A stretch of 36,612 bases of DNA. Origin: Clostridiales bacterium (GTDB taxonomy: Bacteria > Bacillota > Clostridia > Oscillospirales > Ruminococcaceae). The notes below the pieces were generated by a model, which saw only the letters and a list, made by a program, of their open reading frames with translations, did no database searches and was not told the origin of the DNA. The stretch covers positions 1 through 36,612 of the forward strand of contig JAAYPV010000015.1 in the NCBI GenBank assembly GCA_012519635.1, given 5' to 3'. Of this stretch, positions 27,290 to 35,144 are shown one piece after another. The position numbers and the translations under genes were made by a program. Each line of letters opens with the position of its first letter. Positions within the stretch are counted from its first letter, which is position 1.

Positions 27290-27977
27290 TAAAATTTTTG
27301 GTACGGTATTTGGTGAGGGCGTATCCCTTACAATAGGGCGTATGCTTTTGATTATTATTGCAGCGATAGTTTTAGGGTTTCTTATAAGTGCCTTGTATTT
27401 ATATGTGCATAGGAAAGAAAACTTTATAAAAAGCTATATAATTACAATTGTAATGTTGCCACCAATGATTGCAATAATTATTTTGTTAATAGGTGATAAT
27501 ATCGCGAGAGCATTCAGCTTAGCGGGTGCTTTTTCCCTTGTGAGGTACAGAAGTGCAGCGGGTGACCCAAGTGATATCTGCTTTATCTTTTTCTCACTTG
27601 CGGTGGGGCTTGCGTGTGGTTTAGGATATTTGGGGTATGGCTTTGTGTTCTTTATACTACTAAGCATTCTTACTATTATCCTACACAAAACAAATTATGG
27701 AACTCCGCCGGCAACACATATGACTTTGAAAATAACTATACCTGAGAATTTAAATTATAATGGCTTGTTTGATGAAGTGCTTGATAAATACACAACTGAC
27801 TGGAATTTAAATCGCGTTAAGACTGTTCAATTCGGTAGCCTTTTTGATTTAGTTTATTCGATTGAACTTGACAAGAATGCGGACCAGAAGAAGTTTATTG
27901 ATGAGTTGAGAACTCTTAACGGAAATCTTAATATTACATTGGTATTATCAAGAAATGAAAGCAAGGTTTATGATTAA
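27282..27977 (+). CDS. DUF4956 integral membrane protein
   Basis: A 231-aa polytopic membrane protein. Hydrophobic segments lie at about residues 18-42, 53-75 and 85-130 (MLLIIIAAIVLGFLIS, YIITIVMLPPMIAIIILL, and a double segment around VGLACGLGYLGYGFVFFILL). The conserved block FSLAGAFSLVRYRSAAGDPSDICFIFFS lies between them. A soluble C-terminal domain (about 145-231) ends in VLSRNESKVYD. The frame is open further upstream inside the VTC gene. I chose the ATG at 27282 because AGGAG precedes it and it gives the usual DUF4956 start. It overlaps the VTC gene by 8 bp, so the two act together: the membrane protein may carry or anchor the polymerase product. Function unproven. Confidence 0.88.
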   Translation: MLDKIFGTVFGEGVSLTIGRMLLIIIAAIVLGFLISALYLYVHRKENFIKSYIITIVMLPPMIAIIILLIGDNIARAFSLAGAFSLVRYRSAAGDPSDICFIFFSLAVGLACGLGYLGYGFVFFILLSILTIILHKTNYGTPPATHMTLKITIPENLNYNGLFDEVLDKYTTDWNLNRVKTVQFGSLFDLVYSIELDKNADQKKFIDELRTLNGNLNITLVLSRNESKVYD

Positions 27978-28008
27978 AAAATGCAAGACAAAAGTCTTGC
28001 ATTTTTGT
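27977..28008. terminator. Bidirectional terminator between DUF4956 gene and histidine kinase
   Basis: Stem AAAATGCAAGAC (27978-27989) / GTCTTGCATTTT (27994-28005), 4-nt loop. T runs follow on the plus strand and A/T runs give a tail on the minus strand. It serves the two convergent operons. Confidence 0.9.
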
Positions 28009-28064
28009 TTAGGTTTTAAAAAAAATATGGGAGCTTGAGAGAGTAGGCACCATTGCATTAGCTT

Positions 28065-29399
28065 TTACAAGAGAACTGTGAATGTCGCTTTATTGTCTTT
28101 GGATTTAACGCTGATACTACCCTTATGCCTTTCAACTATCGATTTTGCGATATTCAAACCAAGTCCAGAGCCACCAGTATTTCTGTTACGGGATTCATCA
28201 ATCCGATAAAAGCGTTCGAAAATATGTTCTAAATGCTTATTAGGTATGGTTGAGCCCTTGTTTGAAACCTCAAAGCGTATTCGTTTGTTTTCTTCCTTTA
28301 GTTGTACTGTTATTTCTGAACTTTTACTGGAATATTTTAATGCGTTGTCAATCAGAATTGTTGCAAGATGTTTTAACTCATCTTCGTCACCAAAATATTC
28401 AATATCATTTGAAATATCGGTTTCAAGTATCTTGCCGTTTTCAAAAATCAATGGTTCAAACACCAAGCATACTCCTAAAATAAGATGCCCAAGATTGATT
28501 TTTTCAAAAACAGGTTTCTTGTTATTAGCATCAAACTTTGCAATATACAAAAGATTTGTTACAATTTTAGACATGCGGTTTGTTTCTTCCTTTATATACA
28601 TAAGCCATTTCGATTGGTTTTTGACAAGGTCATCTTCGTTTGCAAGTACAACATCTGTATTTGCAGCAATTACTGTCAACGGGGTTTTCAATTCATGTGA
28701 TGCGTCGGCAACGAATTGTTTCTGTTTATCCCATGCAATTGCAATCGGTTTTATTGTCCAGTTTGCAAGTAGAAAGCTCATTCCCAATAACAGAACTATG
28801 GATATAGCACCGATTATAGTGAAGGTTATAAGCAGCCTTCCAAGCGTTGAAAGTTCCATTGAACGATTAAGCACAACCAGTTTATAACCGTTCGGGTTTT
28901 TTTCATAGATGTATCTAAAGTCTATGTCGGAAACTTCAAATTTGCCCTTGCTTTTACCACTTTTAAAAGCTGCAGATGCAATGCTTTCAATAAAGCTTTG
29001 GTCGGAGGTATATGATTCTAAGTATTGAAAGTGAACATATTCAATCTGCTTGTCCTTTGATAGGCTGATATAAATTGTATCTCCCACTAAATTTTTTTTC
29101 TGTTTATTGTCCATAGAATCAGGCGGTTTTTGAGGCATAGCATTAGGTCGATTAGACGAGTTTACAGATGCATCTTCTTTATGATTTAAAGCAGGGCTGT
29201 TTTTAGGTGGTTCGAAGGATTTACGCTGATTACCAGCCATATTTGAATAGCGTTCTAAGGTTGCGTGCATGATTTCTTCGGACTGGCTGACCTCAGAGCT
29301 ATACATAAGCACGAATATTCCTACTAAAACGGAAATTAGTACGGTTGTAAGTATTGCCATATTTACAACAAGAAACCTAAGCCTTAATTTTTTTATCAT
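28065..29399 (-). CDS. Sensor histidine kinase (EnvZ/PhoR class)
   Basis: The 444-aa membrane kinase has membrane helices at about 10-32 and 188-212, framing an extracytoplasmic sensor domain of about 150 residues. The first part of that domain is a low-complexity stretch rich in P, N, S and K (residues 60-105). A short linker leads to the dimerisation helix with phospho-acceptor H235 in FVADASHELKTPL. The ATP-binding domain follows: N box DNALKYSSKSSEI, FERFYRIDESRNRNTGGSGLGLNIAKSIVERH (F and G boxes). Its start overlaps the response regulator's stop by one base (TAATG), so the two are translated together. The signal is unknown. Confidence 0.95.
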   Translation of the reverse strand: MIKKLRLRFLVVNMAILTTVLISVLVGIFVLMYSSEVSQSEEIMHATLERYSNMAGNQRKSFEPPKNSPALNHKEDASVNSSNRPNAMPQKPPDSMDNKQKKNLVGDTIYISLSKDKQIEYVHFQYLESYTSDQSFIESIASAAFKSGKSKGKFEVSDIDFRYIYEKNPNGYKLVVLNRSMELSTLGRLLITFTIIGAISIVLLLGMSFLLANWTIKPIAIAWDKQKQFVADASHELKTPLTVIAANTDVVLANEDDLVKNQSKWLMYIKEETNRMSKIVTNLLYIAKFDANNKKPVFEKINLGHLILGVCLVFEPLIFENGKILETDISNDIEYFGDEDELKHLATILIDNALKYSSKSSEITVQLKEENKRIRFEVSNKGSTIPNKHLEHIFERFYRIDESRNRNTGGSGLGLNIAKSIVERHKGSISVKSKDNKATFTVLL

Positions 29400-30073
29400 T
29401 AGACTTCCTCCAGACAGTAACCGACTCCTCTGACTGTTTTAATTGCTACCTTAGAGTTGATATGCAATAGCTTTTTTCTCAGAAAGGAAATATATACCTC
29501 TACATTATTGTATTCCGCATCTGATTCATAGCCCCAGATTTTTTCAATAAGAGTTTCCTTACTTATGATTCTGTTACCATTTTCAATGAGAATCTCCATT
29601 ATGCCGTACTCCTTCAGCCCCAGCTTAACTGATTTATTACTACAGCTTAACTCATAGGTGGAAAGGTTGAGCGATATATCTGAGAAATTAAGTGTACTTT
29701 CACAGACGATATTTGCTTTCCTTCGGTAAAGCGAACGAACTCTTGCAAGTAGTTCATTAGTTGAAAAAGGCTTTGTAATATAGTCATCAGCACCAATATC
29801 AAGCCCGTAAACCTTATCAGCAACCTCGTCCTTTGCAGTTAAAATTAGTACAGGAGTGGTTATTTTTTTAAGACGGATTTTTTTTAAAACATCAAAGCCG
29901 TTCATTTTAGGAAGCATGATATCAAGTATAATTATATCGTAGACTCCTGTTAAGGCATTGTCAAAACCGCTTATGCCGTCATTACAGATATCTGCTGTAT
30001 ATTTATTTTTGTGAAAAATTTGTGCTAAGGCTTCTGCAAGTGCAATTTCGTCTTCAACAATAAGTATTCGCAT
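29399..30073 (-). CDS. OmpR/PhoB-family response regulator
   Basis: The 224-aa regulator has a receiver domain with the acidic pocket E7-D8, phospho-acceptor D51 (DIIILDIMLPKMNGFDVL), T79 and K101 (DDYITKPFS). The C-terminal winged-helix DNA-binding domain starts near residue 125 and includes LGLKEYGIMEILIENG, then ETLIEKIWGYESDAEYNNVEVYISFLRKKL. The frame is open 45 codons upstream. AGGAGG placed 7 nt before the ATG at 30073 decides the start. It precedes the kinase gene. Its own promoter carries the same repeat stretch as the VTC operon promoter, suggesting autoregulation and control of that operon. Confidence 0.95.
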   Translation of the reverse strand: MRILIVEDEIALAEALAQIFHKNKYTADICNDGISGFDNALTGVYDIIILDIMLPKMNGFDVLKKIRLKKITTPVLILTAKDEVADKVYGLDIGADDYITKPFSTNELLARVRSLYRRKANIVCESTLNFSDISLNLSTYELSCSNKSVKLGLKEYGIMEILIENGNRIISKETLIEKIWGYESDAEYNNVEVYISFLRKKLLHINSKVAIKTVRGVGYCLEEV

Positions 30074-30103
30074 AAGCAGACCTCCTTTTTGTTTTCTGTC
30101 TAT

Positions 30104-30137
30104 ATTATCGCATACTTTTATTAAATCAAACTTAAAA
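30104..30137 (-). promoter_or_regulatory. Promoter of the two-component system with shared operator-like repeat
   Basis: On the minus strand the stretch TTTTAAGTTTGATTTAA (30121-30137) stands 11 bp before GATAAT (30104-30109). The TTTAA units are 11 bp apart. A conventional reading (TTGATT, 16 bp, TAATAT at 30102-30107) is also possible. The match to 26467-26500 is 15 of 17 bases with the same distance to the -10. Confidence 0.55.
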
Positions 30138-30146
30138 ATTATGTTT

Positions 30147-30187
30147 GCAAAAAAATAAATATGGCCCTTTATGTAAGGAACATATTT
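30147..30187 (-). terminator. Terminator of thiM
   Basis: Minus-strand stem AAATATG-t-TCCTT / AAGGG-c-CATATTT (30157-30187, one mismatch and one G-U pair) followed by ATTTTTTTG. AT-rich but properly placed, 21 bp after the thiM stop codon. Confidence 0.6.
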
Positions 30188-30208
30188 ATAATAGCATATT
30201 TTTTTCAA

Positions 30209-31033
30209 TTAATCAAAGGAAACCTCAAATAAAGCTCTTTCCTTTATTGTATCGGAGTTAAGATTGCTCAATGCATCAATTATTGCAATATGAAAATTAC
30301 CTGTACCAATTCTGCCGCATTTTTCATAGGCTATTTCTCCGGCAATACCCATTGACGCAACTCCAGCCACTGCTGCTGTTAAATAATCATCAGTTGCTCC
30401 TGCAAATGAGCCTACTAACGCAGTTGTCATACAGCCTGTCCCTGTAACCCTTGAAAGCATTTTATGCCCATTTTTGATTTTAACAAGCGTTTTCCCATTT
30501 GTTATAATATCTGTCGCACCAGTGATTGCTACTATGCAGTTTAATTTTTTAGCAACTGATTTTGCAATATCGACTGCATCATATTTTGTTGAATCAGCCT
30601 CTGATGAATCAACGCCTTTAGTGGAGACCTCAAGTCCAGCTATAAATGAAACCTCAGACAGATTTCCTCGAATTATGGATAGCTTGATATTTTCAACAAT
30701 CTCCCTTGATGTATTATTTCTGAGCAATGATGCTCCAGCGCCTACTGGATCAAATACAACAGGAATTCCAATCTCATTTGCCCTCTTGCCTGCCTCAAAA
30801 ATTGATGGTATAGTATGCCTGTTAAGTGTACCAATGTTAATAACAAGTGCAGATGAAATAGCTGTGATATCAGCGGCCTCCCCTATATCATCAGCCATAA
30901 TAGGTGAGGCTCCGATTGCCAGAACTGCATTAGCACAGTCATTTACTGTAACATAATTTGTGATATTATGTATAAGTGGAGACTTTTCTCTTATTTCTTC
31001 TGAAAGCATTGCGACTTTTTCTCTAATATCCAT
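30209..31033 (-). CDS. thiM: Hydroxyethylthiazole kinase ThiM
   Basis: ThiM phosphorylates 4-methyl-5-(2-hydroxyethyl)thiazole in thiamine salvage. The 274-aa protein has the family start PLIHNITNYVTVNDCANAVLAIGASPIMADD, the block PVVFDPVGAGASLLRN, and the catalytic/ATP region SRVTGTGCMTTALVGSFAG (Cys in GTGCM). GGAGGG lies 7 nt before the ATG. It is monocistronic under a TPP riboswitch; thiD and thiE, its usual partners, are not in the window and must be elsewhere or absent. A promoter and a terminator bound it. Confidence 0.97.
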   Translation of the reverse strand: MDIREKVAMLSEEIREKSPLIHNITNYVTVNDCANAVLAIGASPIMADDIGEAADITAISSALVINIGTLNRHTIPSIFEAGKRANEIGIPVVFDPVGAGASLLRNNTSREIVENIKLSIIRGNLSEVSFIAGLEVSTKGVDSSEADSTKYDAVDIAKSVAKKLNCIVAITGATDIITNGKTLVKIKNGHKMLSRVTGTGCMTTALVGSFAGATDDYLTAAVAGVASMGIAGEIAYEKCGRIGTGNFHIAIIDALSNLNSDTIKERALFEVSFD

Positions 31034-31063
31034 TTCTTACCCTCCATTTTTATATTCTGAAAC

Positions 31064-31098
31064 TAAAAGATGCTTTAACTGCAATAGTTAAAGCATCT
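31064..31098 (-). terminator. Riboswitch-controlled attenuator before thiM
   Basis: Perfect 13-bp stem 31068-31080 / 31086-31098 (minus strand AGATGCTTTAACT, loop ATTGC, AGTTAAAGCATCT) followed by TTTTAG. It sits between the TPP aptamer and the thiM ribosome binding site, the expression platform of a transcription-terminating switch. Confidence 0.9.
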
Positions 31099-31118
31099 CA
31101 ATTACCATATTAAGTAAC

Positions 31119-31205
31119 AATTTGCTCCCTACAACAGTATTAACTGACAGGTTCAAAGGGTTAGGCACATGCCTTCTCAACTTTAACAGTACCCCTGCAA
31201 AAATT
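31119..31205 (-). ncRNA. TPP riboswitch (THI element)
   Basis: On the minus strand: P1 AATTTTTGC pairs with GCAAATT at the other end. The conserved core follows in order: GGGGTACTG, then TTGAGA (consensus CUGAGA), then ACCCTTTGAACCTG, then GTTAATACTG and TAGGGAGCA. These are the thiamine-pyrophosphate binding blocks. It lies between the thiM promoter and the attenuator, so thiamine pyrophosphate should switch thiM off. Confidence 0.96.
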
Positions 31206-31216
31206 AATTTTTCTAC

Positions 31217-31245
31217 ATTATAACCTAAAGTTTTCAGGTTGTCAA
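31217..31245 (-). promoter_or_regulatory. Promoter of the thiM riboswitch transcript
   Basis: Perfect -35 TTGACA (31240-31245), 17-bp spacer and perfect -10 TATAAT (31217-31222) on the minus strand. The predicted start is at about 31210, a few bases before the aptamer. Confidence 0.88.
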
Positions 31246-31341
31246 GTAAAATTTCATAATAGGTTTAACTTTATTTTTTCTTTTCAGAAAGTTTATCTAC
31301 AACAATTCAATTATTAAACGATTTTAGGCTGCAAGTTAATT

Positions 31342-31848
31342 TTAAATTGCAAGCATCAAATTTAAAAACCACATGAAAACAGAGAGGACAAGAAAAATTA
31401 TAGAAATAGCCATACCAGCTGTTGCAATACCTTTTGCAGAGGATTTTATTCCCTTCTTGGCGTTAGTAATTCCAAGAGAACATAAAATCACTCCAATAAA
31501 CGGAAAATAATACCTATAATTCCGCAAAGACCAAGAATTAAAGAGACAGTTGCTGCTTGGCAAGTATGGCATAAGGACCTTTAAGGTTCAATTCGCCATA
31601 GTATACGCTGGGGATAAGGACTTTTTTTAGCCATGCTTCAATATGGACATATCCGTTTGAGTAGTCGATTTTAATAAAATGAGGGAAGGCTAGCCAACCA
31701 TTTCCTTTTTACAGACATATTCATCTTTATACTCCATATAAGTAAAACCCTCTTTATAAAAGAAGTCCTAAATAATAAAGCTTATGAATTCATCGGCATC
31801 GGGACGATTTACAAAAAAATCAGTTTCAAAGCGTTTTCTTTTTGCCAT
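31342..31848 (-). pseudogene. Decayed DUF4190-type membrane protein gene
   Basis: Reading the minus strand from an ATG at 31848 gives MAKRKRFETDFFVNRPDADEF, then an in-frame TAG at about residue 27. The same frame continues KEGFTYMEYKDEYVCKKEM, shifts by one base to WLAFPHFIKIDYSNGYVHIEAW and YYGELNLKGPYAILAKQ, shifts again to AATVSLILGLCGIIGIIF, and once more to PFIGVILCSLGITNAKKG and a final membrane helix, ending at 31342. Each shift fits a one-base deletion. The C-terminal half is a DUF4190-like pair of membrane helices. The N-terminal part looks like a small soluble domain seen in clostridial proteins of this kind (recollection). All four lesions keep recognisable protein on both sides, so this is a recent pseudogene. 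Confidence 0.85.
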
Positions 31849-31881
31849 TCTTAAATACCACCTTAAATAATTTGTTACATA

Positions 31882-31910
31882 ATTATATTATATGGTGGAA
31901 TCATTGTCAA
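31882..31910 (-). promoter_or_regulatory. Consensus promoter of the DUF4190 pseudogene
   Basis: Minus strand: perfect -35 TTGACA (31905-31910), 17-bp spacer, perfect -10 TATAAT (31882-31887), about 30 nt before the broken gene's ATG. AAGGTGG supplies a ribosome binding site. Confidence 0.75.
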
Positions 31911-31927
31911 TAAAATACTTATAATAA

Positions 31928-31958
31928 AAAACTATCCACAAAAATTGTGGATAGTTTT
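31928..31958 (-). terminator. Terminator of the ABC transporter operon
   Basis: Stem 31928-31939 / 31947-31958 (minus strand AAAACTATCCAC, 7-nt loop, GTGGATAGTTTT) continuing into TTATTAT. It directly follows the ABC transporter stop codon at 31962. Confidence 0.9.
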
Positions 31959-31961
31959 GGT

Positions 31962-34292
31962 TTATTCACTTCTCAATGCCTCAACAGCGTCTCTCTTAGA
32001 TGCCATTCGTGCTGGTATATGTCCGCCCAACATTGTTAAAACAGTACTGATAATGATGAGCATTACACCATGTATAGGATTTAGGAAGGCTACACCTTTA
32101 ACTCCAGTCATATCTTCGATAAATATATTTATAGGTATTGTACCAATTGCTGCAAGTCCTACACCTAATAATCCTGAAAATACACCTAAAATACAGGTTT
32201 CAGCGTCAAACACGCGTGTAATATCCTTCTTTCTTGCACCAAGTGCCTTTAAGATACCAATTTCCTTTGTTCTTTCCAATACAGATGTATATGTGATAAT
32301 GCAAATCATGATAAGGCTTACAACAAGTGAAATTGCTGCGAACGCGATAAGAACAATTGTAATTGCGTCCATTATACCGCCAGTCATATCTGAAATAGAG
32401 CTTGCAAGGTCAATATAAAGAATCTTATCCTCATCGGATTTGTCCTTGTTATACTCATCTAAATAAGCGGTAACCTTATCCTTTGCTTCAAAATCCTTTG
32501 GATAAACTGTGATTAAGAATGGAGTGGAATCTCCACCTAGTGTTGCCAAAATCATTGATTTTTCGTCTTCTGTTATATCAGCCATTGTGAATACATTTTT
32601 GTCTGATTTCTTTTGAGCCTTTACTATTTCGGAATCCAATGTATTTTTTAGAATCAATGAGGATAGCTCATCGTCATAAACAATTCCAGTTGCTAGCAGG
32701 CCGATTTTTACATCTTTTTTAACTCTGACGATACCTGTTATTTTCAAATGAATGTTATTTTCATTTTTATACATTTCATCATAATTTGTAGCAGGTAAAA
32801 ATGTTCCAAATTCGGTTTTTGCATAGTACACATCATTAGGAACGGATACAAATTCTGTTCCGATTATTTCGTCAAAGCTGAAGGTTTTCTTGCCTTCAAC
32901 ATCAAAACCAAGTGCCTTTAATGTGTGTAAATCAATTCTGTTTTTGGTATCAACAAGCAATATTAAATCTGTTGGCTTTTCAGGATAGCTTCCTGCAAGC
33001 AGGTCATAGTTTTCAGTAAGATATGATTCTTTGCTATCGCCCAGGTTTTTTGGATAAGAGCTCATGTCAGTATATTCAAGTGAAATGGAATCAGGACTTT
33101 TTAGTGAAACAGGCTTAACTTCTCCGTCGACTTTGCGAAGAAGATTCATGGAAACAAGATTAAGATTTCCTATTTTACTGCAAATCTCAGGGTCAATATT
33201 GTTAAGATAGTCTATGAACTCCTTATCAAACTTATTGGTATGCTTTACAAACAATTCTGTTGAATCGAATAGATAAATTTCATCAGTATCAGCATATTCG
33301 GGCGTACCCATCATCTGTTTCATTGTTGCATCTTGATAGCCTTCAATATTTTCAATATTTGCAGTAGTTGATGATTGATAAATCTGAATAGGGAATTCAT
33401 TCATTGCATCTTCTTGGAACTTATCAATTTGAATCTGGAAGCCTGTTGAAAGGCTTAAAATCAACGCAATTCCGATAATACCGATACTTGAAGCAAATGC
33501 AGTAAGGAATGTACGACCTTTTTTGGTTTTAAGGTTATTGAATGAAAGCCCTAGAGCTGTAAAAAAGCTCATACTTGTTTTGGTTAGCTTAAAATCATCT
33601 TCTTTTGGCTTTTCAATATGAGGATGTGAGTCGGAGATGATATTACCGTCCTCAAATTTAATAATTCTATCCGCATATTTTTCAGCCAAGTCAGGATTAT
33701 GAGTTACCATGATTACCAGTTTGTCTTTTGCAACCTCTTTTATAAGGTCTAAAATCTGCACACTGGTAGCAGAGTCTAAGGCACCTGTTGGCTCATCGCA
33801 AAGTAATATTTCAGGGTCATTTGCAAGTGCTCTTGCAATTGCAACACGCTGCATTTGTCCTCCTGAAAGTTGGTTTGGTTTTTTATGCAAATGGTCCTTT
33901 AATCCAACCTTTGTAAGAACATCAATTGCACGCTTGCGTTTTTCAGACTTTGAAACTCCACTAAGCGTCATTCCAAGCTCAACATTTGCTACTATACTTA
34001 AATGAGTGATAAGATTATAGCTTTGGAATACAAATCCAACAGAGTTATTACGATAAGCGTCCCAGTCCTTATCTGTAAAATTCTTTGTACTCTTGCCTTT
34101 AACGATAAAATCGCCAGAATCATAGCGGTCAAGTCCACCTATAATATTAAGTGCAGTGGTTTTTCCGGAACCACTTGTTCCAAGAATTGCAACAAATTCC
34201 TTTTCCCTAAATGCAACGCTTATTCCATTCAGAGCCTTTGTCTCGACATCGCCTACTTTATAGATCTTTTTAATGTTTTTTAACTCAAACAT
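31962..34292 (-). CDS. MacB-like ABC transporter, ATPase fused to FtsX-type permease
   Basis: The 776-aa fusion exports or mechanically moves a substrate across the membrane using ATP. Residues 1-230 are the nucleotide-binding domain: Walker [10 protein letters not shown] loop FVFQSYNLI, signature LSGGQMQR and Walker [13 protein letters not shown]. After a linker, a first membrane helix lies at about 265-290. A large extracytoplasmic domain (about 295-630) follows. Three C-terminal helices carry the FtsX block ([21 protein letters not shown]). The domain set is typical of MacB/BceAB-like systems for peptide, antibiotic or lipoprotein transport. The TetR gene directly upstream (TAA then ATG) probably controls it. 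Substrate unknown. Confidence 0.93.
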   Translation of the reverse strand: MFELKNIKKIYKVGDVETKALNGISVAFREKEFVAILGTSGSGKTTALNIIGGLDRYDSGDFIVKGKSTKNFTDKDWDAYRNNSVGFVFQSYNLITHLSIVANVELGMTLSGVSKSEKRKRAIDVLTKVGLKDHLHKKPNQLSGGQMQRVAIARALANDPEILLCDEPTGALDSATSVQILDLIKEVAKDKLVIMVTHNPDLAEKYADRIIKFEDGNIISDSHPHIEKPKEDDFKLTKTSMSFFTALGLSFNNLKTKKGRTFLTAFASSIGIIGIALILSLSTGFQIQIDKFQEDAMNEFPIQIYQSSTTANIENIEGYQDATMKQMMGTPEYADTDEIYLFDSTELFVKHTNKFDKEFIDYLNNIDPEICSKIGNLNLVSMNLLRKVDGEVKPVSLKSPDSISLEYTDMSSYPKNLGDSKESYLTENYDLLAGSYPEKPTDLILLVDTKNRIDLHTLKALGFDVEGKKTFSFDEIIGTEFVSVPNDVYYAKTEFGTFLPATNYDEMYKNENNIHLKITGIVRVKKDVKIGLLATGIVYDDELSSLILKNTLDSEIVKAQKKSDKNVFTMADITEDEKSMILATLGGDSTPFLITVYPKDFEAKDKVTAYLDEYNKDKSDEDKILYIDLASSISDMTGGIMDAITIVLIAFAAISLVVSLIMICIITYTSVLERTKEIGILKALGARKKDITRVFDAETCILGVFSGLLGVGLAAIGTIPINIFIEDMTGVKGVAFLNPIHGVMLIIISTVLTMLGGHIPARMASKRDAVEALRSE

Positions 34293-34910
34293 TTAGCAAC
34301 TCCTTCTTTGAAAGCCTCTTTTTAGAAGTTCCAATTTATTTAGATATTTAGCTTTAATAGCTTCGTATTCAGATGTATCTAGAAACAGCTCGACTACCGC
34401 ATCTCTTGAAACAGAGAGCAGAATTTCAAACATATGCAGAAAATCTGTTTTGCTGTTAAGCTCAAGCAAATCAAGATTTACATCATCTTTAATTGAGTTA
34501 TAAGCCTCAATTATTGTAGTACATGGTGAGTGCTTTGAAAAGATATCTGCAATAATCTTTATATCAGAAAAAAGATTATTGCAAAAACCATTAATTTTTT
34601 CTTTGTCAACAAACTGTATTGTAAAATCCAATATATCCCCGAACATTTTAAAAATGTCACCATTGTTATCTCTAAGACTTTTTTTTATATCCCAAAGCAT
34701 CTGTGTGTAGTAGTCGGACAGGATATAATTTAGCATATCAGTTTTGTCTTCAAAGTATTGGTAAAAACTCCCCCTTGATATACCAGCTTCCTGAACAATT
34801 TTATTAATGGAAACCTTATCAAAGGGGACTCGTGCCAGTTCGTTTTTAATTGCTGCAATAATTTTTTTATGTTTTTTCGGAGGCAAATTTAAAAAGGTTG
34901 ATGTTGGCAT
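34293..34910 (-). CDS. TetR-family transcriptional regulator
   Basis: The 205-aa regulator has an N-terminal helix-turn-helix (FDKVSINKIVQEAGISRGSFYQYFEDKTDML, residues about 30-60). A divergent all-helical ligand-binding domain makes up the remainder. It is followed without a gap by the ABC transporter gene, so the two form an operon. The promoter upstream contains a 17-bp palindrome, which makes autoregulation very likely. Ligand unknown; a substrate of the transporter is the natural guess. Confidence 0.93.
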   Translation of the reverse strand: MPTSTFLNLPPKKHKKIIAAIKNELARVPFDKVSINKIVQEAGISRGSFYQYFEDKTDMLNYILSDYYTQMLWDIKKSLRDNNGDIFKMFGDILDFTIQFVDKEKINGFCNNLFSDIKIIADIFSKHSPCTTIIEAYNSIKDDVNLDLLELNSKTDFLHMFEILLSVSRDAVVELFLDTSEYEAIKAKYLNKLELLKRGFQRRSC

Positions 34911-34952
34911 ACATTATTACCCCCTTAAAATGTATATTGCCATCACCTTTAT

Positions 34953-34982
34953 ATTATAAGTGACAACTTGTCACTTTGTCAA
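34953..34982 (-). promoter_or_regulatory. TetR operator embedded in the promoter of its operon
   Basis: On the minus strand: perfect -35 TTGACA (34977-34982), 18-bp spacer, perfect -10 TATAAT (34953-34958). The spacer is filled by a perfect palindrome AGTGACAA-C-TTGTCACT (34959-34975). Binding here would exclude RNA polymerase. Confidence 0.88.
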
Positions 34983-35010
34983 TTGTATATTTGATAAAAT
35001 CTTTTAATAA

Positions 35011-35046
35011 ATTGCTTTAAATTATAGTGAAGATTGCTTTAAATTA
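35011..35046. repeat. Direct repeat upstream of the TetR promoter
   Basis: ATTGCTTTAAATTA occurs twice, at 35011-35024 and 35033-35046, with a 22-bp period (two helical turns). It lies about 30 bp upstream of the -35 of the TetR operon. It may be a regulator site. Confidence 0.6.
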
Positions 35047-35058
35047 CAGACAAAATAC

Positions 35059-35096
35059 AAGCACTCATAGGTTAAAGTGTCAATCCATGAGTGCTT
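35059..35096. terminator. Terminator after the beta-helix protein gene
   Basis: Stem AAGCACTCAT (35059-35068) / ATGAGTGCTT (35087-35096), plus an inner GG/CC. On the minus strand the tail is GTATTTTGTC; on the plus strand it is TTTTATAATA. It lies about 50 bp after the stop of the gene at 35145. Confidence 0.7.
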
Positions 35097-35144
35097 TTTA
35101 TAATATAGAAGGGAATCTGATAAAATTATGGTTTTAAATATCAA

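Noticed and set aside
28246-28887. A long open frame (213 codons) antisense to the histidine kinase
   Set aside because: It is fully inside the kinase gene, has no family pattern and reflects the codon structure of the opposite strand.
31945-32418. A 157-codon open frame antisense to the ABC transporter end
   Set aside because: It starts in the terminator and mirrors the FtsX membrane segments on the other strand; a shadow of the real gene.
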